Shown here: in pieces, positions 40,663 through 47,400 of the stretch
Position numbering within the stretch: position 1 is the first letter of the stretch
Layout: every line of letters begins with the position of its first letter
Assembly (NCBI RefSeq): GCF_000725485.1
Contig: NZ_JOAG01000025.1
Span: forward strand, 1 to 64,000
Origin: Nonomuraea candida
Lineage (GTDB): Bacteria > Actinomycetota > Actinomycetes > Streptosporangiales > Streptosporangiaceae
Direction: 5' to 3'
Length of the DNA stretch: 64,000 nucleotides
The notes under the pieces: generated by a model
What the model saw: only the letters and a program-made list of their open reading frames with translations
The model's database searches: none
What the model was told of the DNA's origin: nothing
Position numbers and translations under genes: made by a program

Positions 40663-41226
40663 TCAGTGGTTCTTGACCGAGACCTGCTGGACCATGGGAC
40701 TGTCGTCCTTCTCGGCCCAGGCGCCGCTGGAGAAGGCCACCGGGTAGTTCTTCTTGCCGACGCCGTCGCCCCACTTGGTGACGACGTACTGGATCTTGAT
40801 GTGGCCCTGGCCGCCGTTGCCGTCCACGCCCAGGGTGTCCGGGTTGAACGTGCCACCGGTGAGTTCGGCGAAGGTCTTGGCGTCGAGGTCGAGCATGACG
40901 CCGCGGCTGGAGGGGTCGCCGGGCCCGCGGTCACCCACGAAGAACGGCATCTTCTTGCCCTTGTAGATCACGTAGCCCTCGGTCATGAGCGGCCAGCTCG
41001 GGCTGGCGGCCAGGCCCTTCTGCATGGGCTTTCCCGCGGCGGGCAGGCCGGTGTCACCGGCGCGGCCCGAGGAGTCGTCCCAGAAGTAGGAGGCCGTGGT
41101 CGAACCCTGCAGCACGCCCTGCTGGCCGGTGTTACCGGAGTCGGCGTGCGCCACGGTCGAACCGAGGGTCAGCGCCGCGGCAGCGGAGGCCGTGAGCATG
41201 GCGATGGAACGCAGGCGAGCAGACAT
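40663..41226 (-). CDS. Secreted protein, possibly glycosidase (GH75)-like
   Basis: A 187-residue protein with a signal peptide (SIAMLTASAAAALTLGSTVA, HA|DSG). The mature part contains YVIYKGKKMPFFVGDRGPGD, then a Gly-rich DGNGGQGHIKIQYVVTKWGD. The GDRGPG stretch recalls the GH75 chitosanase/double-psi-barrel region, but I cannot show the catalytic acids with certainty. There is no downstream partner. The sequence between 41227 and 41484 is noncoding, with a possible promoter near 41280-41330. Confidence 0.55.
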   Translation of the reverse strand: MSARLRSIAMLTASAAAALTLGSTVAHADSGNTGQQGVLQGSTTASYFWDDSSGRAGDTGLPAAGKPMQKGLAASPSWPLMTEGYVIYKGKKMPFFVGDRGPGDPSSRGVMLDLDAKTFAELTGGTFNPDTLGVDGNGGQGHIKIQYVVTKWGDGVGKKNYPVAFSSGAWAEKDDSPMVQQVSVKNH

Positions 41227-41484
41227 GTAAAATTCAGGTCCTTTGTTAGGGGACGGGAACTTGCGCTCGCTGACGGACGTAGCCGGGCAGCATCGCCATA
41301 CGGACGCTACGTGGAGCGCGGAGGATCCCCGCGATCGGAGATCTCGGACGACCGGCAGGCCTGCTTGCTGAAGGTAAGGCACAGGTCACTGGCCGGTCAC
41401 GCTTACTAAGTTACCCCCCAAACCGGACAAAGGCAAACGGAACCCCATAAACCGGGCAAAGATCTACGTTGCCGGTAAAGCCGG

Positions 41485-42282
41485 TCAGTGCACGTCCTTC
41501 CGCAGCACCCGCAGAACCCCTACGGCCATGGGGACGACGATCCACGCCACCACCGCGGTGACCAACCGCGGGACGGTCTCGCCCGTCAGGGCGCCGTCCA
41601 TCAGCGCGTTGGTGGCGACGTTCAGGTCGAGCCACTCCGCCAGGGTCTCGCCCACCGGGCCGAGCGACCGGGCGAACCCCCACACCATGGGCGCGACCAG
41701 GTAGATCACGATCGCGGCCGGCGCGTTCAGGCACAACAGGCCCAGGGCCAGCCCTTCCGCGGTGGTGACCACCAGCGTCGCGATCCAGCCCAGCACCAGG
41801 GCCGGCTCCAGCCGCCAGGTCGCCTCCACGCCCGCCACGGCGGCGGAGGCGGCCGTCATCGGCACGGCCACCAGCAGCGCGAGCAGGCAGCCCGCCACGG
41901 CCATGGCCAGCACGGGCAGGCACTTGGCCGCCAGCACCCGGCCGCGCCTGGGCTCCAGCGTGAACGTGGTCAGCGCCGTGCGATGGCTCCACTCGCCCGT
42001 GACGGAGAGGATGCCGAGCACGGGCAGCAGCGTGCCCAGCGCGAGCGCCGCCGTGCCCGCCAGGGTGAACAGGTCCGCCACCCCCATGACGAGGCCACGC
42101 CCGACGACGAACGCCAGGGTCAGCGCGCCCAGGGCCGCCGTCAGGATCAGGCTGGTACGCGTGTCCACCAGCTTGCGCGTCTCGACCCGCAGGAGCGTTC
42201 CGAAGGAGATGCGCCCCCGCGCGGCAGGGGTGTCAGCGGCGGCGGCCGGGATAGGGGTGGTGGCCGGGGTGTCAGTGCTCAT
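41485..42282 (-). CDS. ABC-2-type transporter permease
   Basis: A 265-residue membrane protein with six hydrophobic segments after a soluble Pro/Ala N-terminus (LFTLAGTAALALGTLLPVLG, GWIATLVVTTAEGLALGLLC, VIYLVAPMVW). It has the FGTLLRVETRKLVDTRTSL region typical of actinobacterial ABC-2 exporters. Its ATG overlaps the ATPase stop (ATGA), so the two are co-translated. The substrate is unknown. The neighbouring two-component system probably controls it. Confidence 0.88.
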   Translation of the reverse strand: MSTDTPATTPIPAAAADTPAARGRISFGTLLRVETRKLVDTRTSLILTAALGALTLAFVVGRGLVMGVADLFTLAGTAALALGTLLPVLGILSVTGEWSHRTALTTFTLEPRRGRVLAAKCLPVLAMAVAGCLLALLVAVPMTAASAAVAGVEATWRLEPALVLGWIATLVVTTAEGLALGLLCLNAPAAIVIYLVAPMVWGFARSLGPVGETLAEWLDLNVATNALMDGALTGETVPRLVTAVVAWIVVPMAVGVLRVLRKDVH

Positions 42283-42992
42283 GCCGGGCTCCGGTCGGTG
42301 CGGGAGGTGAGGTCGAGGAAGGTCTGTTCGAGGGTGCGGCCGCGGCCGAGCTCGTCGAGCGTGCCCTGGGCCAGCACCCGGCCGGCGCCGATCATCACGA
42401 TGTGGTCGGCCACCTGCTCCACCTCGTGCAGCAGGTGCGAGCTGAGCAGCACCGCGCAGCCCGATCCGGCCAGCCCGCGCAGCAAGCTGCGCATCCACTG
42501 GATGCCCTGGGGGTCGAGGCCGTTGGCCGGCTCGTCGAGGATGAGCGCCCTGGGGCGGCCGAGCAGCGCGTGACCGATGCCGAGGCGCTGCCGCATGCCC
42601 AGCGAGTAGCCGCCGACGGCGCGGCCCGCCTCCTTGCCGGTCAGGCCGACCAGCTCCAGCACCTCGCCGACGCGCGACCGGGGCAGGCCGAGCATCATGG
42701 CGCCCAGGACCAGCACCTCGCGCCCGGTGCGGCCGGGGTGCTGGGCGCCCGCGTCGAGGAGCGTGCCGACCTCGAAGCCGGGACGCGCCAGTTCGGTGTA
42801 CGGCCTGCCGAGCAAGGTGGCCGAGCCCGAGGTCGGGCGGGTCAGCCCGGCCAGGATGCGCATGGCCGTCGATTTGCCTGCCCCGTTGGGGCCGAGGAAG
42901 CCGGTGACGGTCCCCGGCCGGACGGTGAAGGACACGTCGTCCAGCGCCTTCACCCCGTTGTACGCCTTGGTGACGCGGTGGAATTCGATCAC
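42279..42992 (-). CDS. ABC exporter ATPase
   Basis: A 237-residue ATPase of the DrrA/CcmA type. Walker A is GPNGAGKST, the signature GYSLGMRQRLGIG, Walker B ALILDEPANGLDPQG, and the H-loop LLSSHLLHEVEQVADHIVMI. With the overlapping permease it makes a complete homodimeric-type exporter. The GTG at 42992 has only a weak ribosome site and may be leaderless. Divergent from the sensor kinase gene across the GACCYGGGTC array. Confidence 0.9.
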   Translation of the reverse strand: MIEFHRVTKAYNGVKALDDVSFTVRPGTVTGFLGPNGAGKSTAMRILAGLTRPTSGSATLLGRPYTELARPGFEVGTLLDAGAQHPGRTGREVLVLGAMMLGLPRSRVGEVLELVGLTGKEAGRAVGGYSLGMRQRLGIGHALLGRPRALILDEPANGLDPQGIQWMRSLLRGLAGSGCAVLLSSHLLHEVEQVADHIVMIGAGRVLAQGTLDELGRGRTLEQTFLDLTSRTDRSPA

Positions 42993-43399
42993 GTGGCCAA
43001 GTTCATCGGAAGGGGCGGCCCCGGCTCATCGGACCTGGGGCGAGTGTTGCGGTCCCCAGGGCCAGACCCGCACGCCTTCCACCCGCCCAGGGTCGGCACG
43101 ATCGTGTACCCGGGGCTGGACGGATCCCCCGGGCGGTGCAGACCTGGGTCTGGGCAGGACGGCCGGCCCGCCAGTCAATGCCGACCCGGGTCCGCAAGGT
43201 CCTCGACCTGGGTCTGCAAGGCACCGGACCCGGGTCGGTAACGGGGTGGACCTGGGGAGCTAAAGGGCAGGCCAGGTGCTCTTCTAGGCTGGAGGCCGTG
43301 CACGACCACCCTCTCGAACGACCTCACCACCCTGACGACGGCGACCACGCCGCAGGGCCCGGCCACCGTGAGCATCGGTCCGGCGGGTGGGCCAGGGTC
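42993..43399. other. Divergent promoter region exporter / two-component system
   Basis: 407 bases between the ABC exporter and the histidine kinase. It holds the palindrome array listed separately and further GACCTGGGG variants at 43032 and 43249. The kinase reading frame is open back to GTG 43298, so up to 100 bases could be coding (a His-rich N-terminus). Confidence 0.5.
43141..43236. repeat. Four GACCYGGGTC palindromes at ~21-bp multiples
   Basis: GACCTGGGTC at 43141 and 43205, and GACCCGGGTC at 43183 and 43227. Distances are 42, 22 and 22 bp, so all lie on nearly the same helix face. The position, between the exporter and the kinase/regulator genes, suggests a response-regulator binding array. 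Confidence 0.65.
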
Positions 43400-44530
43400 A
43401 TGCGGACGTCCCCCGACCGGATGGGGAGCCTGCTGCTCTACCTGGTCGCCTCCGTGCCCCTGTTCGTCTCCGTCGTCATCCTGGTGACCCGTTCCGACCG
43501 CGCCGACGGCGCCGCCGGCTTCCTGGTCTACTGGCTGCTGGACATCGGCGTCGGGGCGGCGGGCCTGGTGGCGCTGCGCTGGCGGCGCCGGTGGCCGTTG
43601 CAGGTGGCGCTGCTCACGGCGCTGCCCTCGGCCTGCCTCTACTCCGTCACCGGCCCGGCCGTCGTGGCGTTCACCTCGCTGGCCAAGCACCGCCGCTGGC
43701 AGCAGGTCGTGCCGGCGGCGGTCGTGTTCTGGTTGTGCGTCATCGTCTACACCCGGCTGGTGGGCAACTGGGTGCTGACGGCCGTCTATGGGGTGATCGC
43801 GGCCATCCTGCTCACCGCGCTGACCGTGCTCGGCCTCTACCTGCGCGGGCGGGCCGAGCTGGCCGAGGCCCAGCGGGCGGCGGAGGAGGCGGCGCAGGCG
43901 CAGCGGGTGGAGCAGGCCAAGCTGTCCGAACGGCTGAAGATCGCCCAGGAGATGCACGACGTCCTGGCGCACCGGATCTCGCTGCTGGCGATGCTCGCGG
44001 GCGGCCTGGCCTACCGCAAGGACCTGAGCCCCGAGCAGACGCGCGAGGCCGCGCTGGCGATCCAGGAGAACGCCCACCAGTCGCTCAACGAGCTGCGCGC
44101 GGTGCTCGGCACGCTGCGCCGCGACGGCGGCCCGCAGCCGCCGCAGCCGACGCTGGCCCACCTGGACGCCCTGTTCGAAGAGGTACGCGCCGCCGGGCAG
44201 CGGGTCGAGGTGGACGACACCGTGGACGACAGGGAGTCGCTGCCCGCGCAGACGGGGCGGCACGCGTACCGGATCGTGCAGGAGGCGCTGACCAACGCGC
44301 GCAAGCACGCGCCGGGCAGCCCGGTGCGGGCCGAGATCGGCGGGCGGCCGGGGTCGGGGCTGCGCATCCGGGTGAGCAACGCGGCCCCGCACGGCGCACC
44401 CGCCGGTCCGGGCGGGCGGCTGGGGCTGGTCGGCCTGGCCGAGCGCACGCGGATGGCCGGCGGCACGATCACCCATGACGTACGCGACGGGCGGTTCGTC
44501 CTCGACGCCCTGCTGCCGTGGGAGGCTTGA
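43400..44530 (+). CDS. Sensor histidine kinase (HisKA_3 type)
   Basis: A 376-residue NarX/DesK-like kinase. About four to five membrane helices lie in residues 10-145, then a coiled linker (AELAEAQRAAEEAAQAQRVE). The phosphoacceptor is H186 in AQEMHDVLAHRISLLA. The HATPase domain has NARKHAPGS (N box) and GRLGLVGLAERTRMAGG (G box). ATG 43400 is conservative. GTG 43298 would add 34 His-rich residues but has poor spacing to GGAGG. It phosphorylates the response regulator whose gene starts 4 bases after its stop. The signal is probably a membrane-active compound exported by the adjacent ABC system, by analogy. Confidence 0.87.
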   Translation: MRTSPDRMGSLLLYLVASVPLFVSVVILVTRSDRADGAAGFLVYWLLDIGVGAAGLVALRWRRRWPLQVALLTALPSACLYSVTGPAVVAFTSLAKHRRWQQVVPAAVVFWLCVIVYTRLVGNWVLTAVYGVIAAILLTALTVLGLYLRGRAELAEAQRAAEEAAQAQRVEQAKLSERLKIAQEMHDVLAHRISLLAMLAGGLAYRKDLSPEQTREAALAIQENAHQSLNELRAVLGTLRRDGGPQPPQPTLAHLDALFEEVRAAGQRVEVDDTVDDRESLPAQTGRHAYRIVQEALTNARKHAPGSPVRAEIGGRPGSGLRIRVSNAAPHGAPAGPGGRLGLVGLAERTRMAGGTITHDVRDGRFVLDALLPWEA

Positions 44531-44534
44531 GCCC

Positions 44535-45182
44535 GTGATCAGAGTGGTGATCGTGGACGACGACCCGATGGTGCGCACGGGGCTGCGCCTCATCCTGGGC
44601 GGGGAGCCCGACCTCGACCTGGTGGGCGAGGCGGGCGACGGCAGGCAGGCGATGGCGGTGATCCGCGACCTGCGGCCCGACGTGGTGCTGATGGACATCC
44701 GCATGCCGGAGCAGGACGGCCTGGTCACCACGGAGCTGCTGCTGAGCCGTCCTGACGCGCCGCGCATCCTGGTGCTGACCACGTTCGACGCCGACGACCT
44801 GGTGCTGCGGGCGCTGCAGGCGGGCGCGCACGGCTTCCTGCTGAAGGACACGCCGCCGCCGAAGATGATCGAGGCGGTGCGGGCCGTGGCGAAGGGCGAG
44901 CCGGTGTTGTCGCCGACCGTCACGCAGCAGGTGATCGCGGCGGCGACCGGCCGTTACGAGCCGCGCCGCCCGGAGGCGGTCCGCGAGCTGGCCGCGCTCA
45001 CGGAGCGCGAGCGCGAGGTGGCGATCGAGGTGGCCAGGGGCAGTTCGAACGCCGAGATCGCCAGGGACCTGTCGGTGAGCGTGGCGACGGTGAAGGCCAA
45101 CATCACCCGCATCTTCGCCAAGCTCGGCACCGACAACCGGGTGCTGGTGGCCATGAAGGTACGCGACGCCGGACTGCTCTGA
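44535..45182 (+). CDS. NarL/FixJ-family response regulator
   Basis: A 215-residue regulator. The receiver has IVDDDPMVRTG (acidic pocket), the phosphoacceptor Asp in VVLMDIRMPEQDG, the Thr in VLTTF and the Lys in FLLKDT. The C-terminal LuxR-type HTH is LTEREREVAIEVARGSSNAE, IARDLSVSVATVKANITRIF. GTG 44535 follows GGGAGG and nearly abuts the kinase gene. It probably binds the GACCYGGGTC array to control the exporter. That is inference. Confidence 0.92.
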   Translation: MIRVVIVDDDPMVRTGLRLILGGEPDLDLVGEAGDGRQAMAVIRDLRPDVVLMDIRMPEQDGLVTTELLLSRPDAPRILVLTTFDADDLVLRALQAGAHGFLLKDTPPPKMIEAVRAVAKGEPVLSPTVTQQVIAAATGRYEPRRPEAVRELAALTEREREVAIEVARGSSNAEIARDLSVSVATVKANITRIFAKLGTDNRVLVAMKVRDAGLL

Positions 45183-45298
45183 CGCGACACGGGCTGTCCT
45201 GACGCGACACGAGCCGTCCCGACCCGGCACGGGCTGCACTGACCGGCACAGGCTGCACTGACCCGGCACGGGCTGCACTGACCCGGCATGGGGTTACC
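45180..45298. repeat. ~20-bp tandem repeats beginning at the response-regulator stop
   Basis: Six degenerate units of CTGAC(G/C)CGACACGGGCTG type start near 45179, 45199, 45219, 45239, 45258 and 45278. TGA triplets occur at 45180 (the gene's stop), 45200, 45240, 45259 and 45279. The stop codon is part of the repeat. Confidence 0.75.
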
Positions 45299-45386
45299 CC
45301 GGCATGGGTTACCCCGACATGACGGGGGCTGCGCCGGCCGTGACGCCGTGAGTTGCCTGATCCTCTGCGTTGCCGCCGGTCCTTTA

Positions 45387-45462
45387 CGCAAGGGCTCGCA
45401 AGGGGAGGGAAACGAACGCAAGACTTGCGCGCTCTTGCGCTTCCTTGACGTCATCCCTTGCG
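45387..45462. promoter_or_regulatory. CGCAAG/CTTGCG array (three direct, three inverted)
   Basis: CGCAAG occurs at 45387, 45397 and 45417, then CTTGCG at 45424, 45434 and 45457. The central pair forms the palindrome CGCAAGACTTGCG (45417-45429). Spacings of 10 and 20 bp put neighbouring sites on one DNA face. No gene start is adjacent except the beta-helix remnant. The region 45183-45592 is otherwise noncoding and AT-richer than average. Probably an orphaned complex operator. Confidence 0.6.
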
Positions 45463-45592
45463 CCGGGTCAACGGCCGCCCGATCCAGGAAGATACGGCGT
45501 CACCAGCCCGATGGTCTCCATCCGCGCCCGATCGGCAGTTATTCCTTTGCGAAAACTCGTCGAAATATTGCGGCCATCTGTTCGTCCTCTTA

Positions 45593-45997
45593 TGGTTCGG
45601 CCATCCGCCCGACCACAACCCGCTGCCCTTCTCGGGCCAGACGCTGATCGCCGACAACGCGCTGCACCGGTGCGGCGGCGTCTTCTGGCGGGAGGCGCAG
45701 AAGTTCGGCGCCATCACCCTGTACGCCCAGAACCGCGACATCACCGGCGTGACCATCCGCGACACCGACATCTTCGACTCGACGTACGACGGCATCCAGT
45801 TCAAGTCCGGCGGCGGCAACATGCCGGGCGTCGCCATCACCGGCGTCAGGATCGACAGGTCCAACAACGGCGCGGGCATCCTCGCGCAGAGCAGCGCGCG
45901 CGGCAGCGCGACGCTGACCGACGTCACCATCACGAACTCGGCGACCGGCGACATCGTCAGGGAGCCGGGCTCGGCCTTCGTGATCACCGGTGACTAG
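45593..45997 (+). pseudogene. C-terminal remnant of a beta-helix (GH87/mycodextranase-like) enzyme
   Basis: About 130 codons encode right-handed parallel beta-helix rungs: FSGQTLIADNALHRCGGVFW, YAQNRDITGVTIRDTDIFDS, YDGIQFKSGGGNM and GVAITGVRIDRSNNGAGIL. The pattern matches the end of alpha-1,3-glucanase/mycodextranase-type secreted enzymes. There is no signal peptide, catalytic region or start site, and the frame upstream of 45593 is non-coding in character. This is therefore a truncated relic that keeps its natural stop. Confidence 0.6.
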
Positions 45998-46064
45998 CCG
46001 GTAGACCGCCGCCCGCCCCGGTCCAGGTGAGCCGTCCAGGAGTGCCCGGCGGGGGCGGGCCGTG

Positions 46065-47102
46065 CTACGGGTGCCGGACGGGGCGGGTGCGCCTTTCGCC
46101 GTGCTGGGCGGTGCTGCTGCGGACGACGAGGGTCGTGGCCAGCTCGATCCGGGTGCCGGCGGGGCCGCGGGGATGGGTCAGCTCCTCGTACACGAGCCGG
46201 ACCGCCTCGTTGGCCATGTCGTCGAGCGGCTGGCGCACGGTCGTGAGCGGCGGCGAGAGCATCTCGCACAGCAGCGAGTCGTCGAACCCGACCACGGACA
46301 GGTCGTCGGGCACGCGCAGGCCGCGCTCGGTGGCCGCCTGGTAGACGCCGGCGGCCTGCAGGTCGTTGCCGGCGAAGAAGGCGGTGGGCGGGTCGTCGCG
46401 GTCGAGCAGCTCGGCGGTCAGCGCCTTGCCGCCGCCGACCAGGAAGTCGCCGTAGCGGGTCAGCGCCGGGTCCGAGTCGATCCCGAAGGTGCGGTGCGCG
46501 GCCAGGTAGCCCTCGTACCGGTCGAGCGTGCACTGCGTGTCGAGCGGCCCGCCGATGAAGGCGATCCTGGTGTGCCCGAGTTCGAGCAGGTGGGTGGTGG
46601 CCATGACCCCGCCCAGCCAGTTGGTCGCGCCGACGGTGGACAGGCGCGGATCGCGCTGGCCGACCGGGTCGAGCAGCACGAGGGGCACGTGCAGCAGCTC
46701 CTCGATGGCGGCGATCTCGCGCTGGTCGGCCCGGGACAGCACCAGCACGATGCCGTCGGTGTTGCGCTTGCGCACCATGCCGATCCAGCGCCGCAGGTCG
46801 AAGTCGGCCCGCGCGGAGGAGGTCACGACCAGGGAGAAGCCCCAGCGCGCCGCCGCCTTCTCCGCGCCGCTGATGAGCACCTGCGCCCAGGGGGAGCCGA
46901 GGCCGTCGATGAGCAGGTCGACCACGCCGACGCGGGGGGCGGTGGGCGGGCGCGGGGCCTCGTAGCCGGAGGCCCTGACCGCTTCGAGGACCTTGTCCCT
47001 GGTGGCGGCGGAGACGTGTTTCTTGCCGCTCAGGACCTTGGACACCGTGGGCACCGACACTCCGGCGGCTGCCGCGACGTCGGCCAGCGTGGCGCGAGGC
47101 AC
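46065..47102 (-). CDS. LacI-family transcriptional regulator
   Basis: A 345-residue LacI/GalR repressor. The HTH is ATLADVAAAAGVSVPTVSKV, then LSGKKHVS. The periplasmic-binding-protein-like domain has GIVLVLSRADQ, TTHLLELGHTRIAFIGGPLD, FFAGNDLQAAGV and DLSVVGFDDS, the last two being sugar-binding signatures. GGAGG four bases before GTG 47102 fixes the start. It is divergent from the GH3/GH42 cluster and probably represses it until a glucoside or xyloside is present. The intergenic TTTCnGGAAA elements are candidate sites. Confidence 0.9.
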   Translation of the reverse strand: MPRATLADVAAAAGVSVPTVSKVLSGKKHVSAATRDKVLEAVRASGYEAPRPPTAPRVGVVDLLIDGLGSPWAQVLISGAEKAAARWGFSLVVTSSARADFDLRRWIGMVRKRNTDGIVLVLSRADQREIAAIEELLHVPLVLLDPVGQRDPRLSTVGATNWLGGVMATTHLLELGHTRIAFIGGPLDTQCTLDRYEGYLAAHRTFGIDSDPALTRYGDFLVGGGKALTAELLDRDDPPTAFFAGNDLQAAGVYQAATERGLRVPDDLSVVGFDDSLLCEMLSPPLTTVRQPLDDMANEAVRLVYEELTHPRGPAGTRIELATTLVVRSSTAQHGERRTRPVRHP

Positions 47103-47155
47103 AGGACCTCCTGTTTGCGGTGGCGCCGCCGTCCGGCGGCACCGGCTGATGACAA

Positions 47156-47374
47156 CTTTCGGAAAACCACCTGAAAAGCCAGACATCCCTTTGACCTGCA
47201 TTAATCAGGGAGATGTCGTCATTTGATACAGCCTGTTGACAGGGTCAATGGCGGGAGCCTACCGTAACTGATCGGCAATGTCACGGTAACCTTTCGGAAA
47301 GTTATCCGGAAACTTTCTGACCCAGTACGGACGAGCTTCGCCGGATATCGCGAGTCGGCAGGCCTTTCCGGAAA
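47156..47374. promoter_or_regulatory. TTTCnGGAAA operator candidates between lacI and GH3 genes
   Basis: CTTTCGGAAAA (47156), CTTTCGGAAAG (47291-47301, a perfect palindrome), the inverted repeat GAAAGTT...AACTTTC (47297-47317) and TTTCCGGAAA (47365-47374, perfect) share one core. CG-centred symmetry suits LacI-family proteins. Confidence 0.5.
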
Positions 47375-47400
47375 TCCATTCATTCTGAGAACGAGGATGT

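Noticed and set aside
45458..45592. Full-length reading of the beta-helix relic from TTG 45458
   Set aside because: The upstream part has non-coding codon usage and overlaps the CGCAAG array; only 45593 onward looks like protein.
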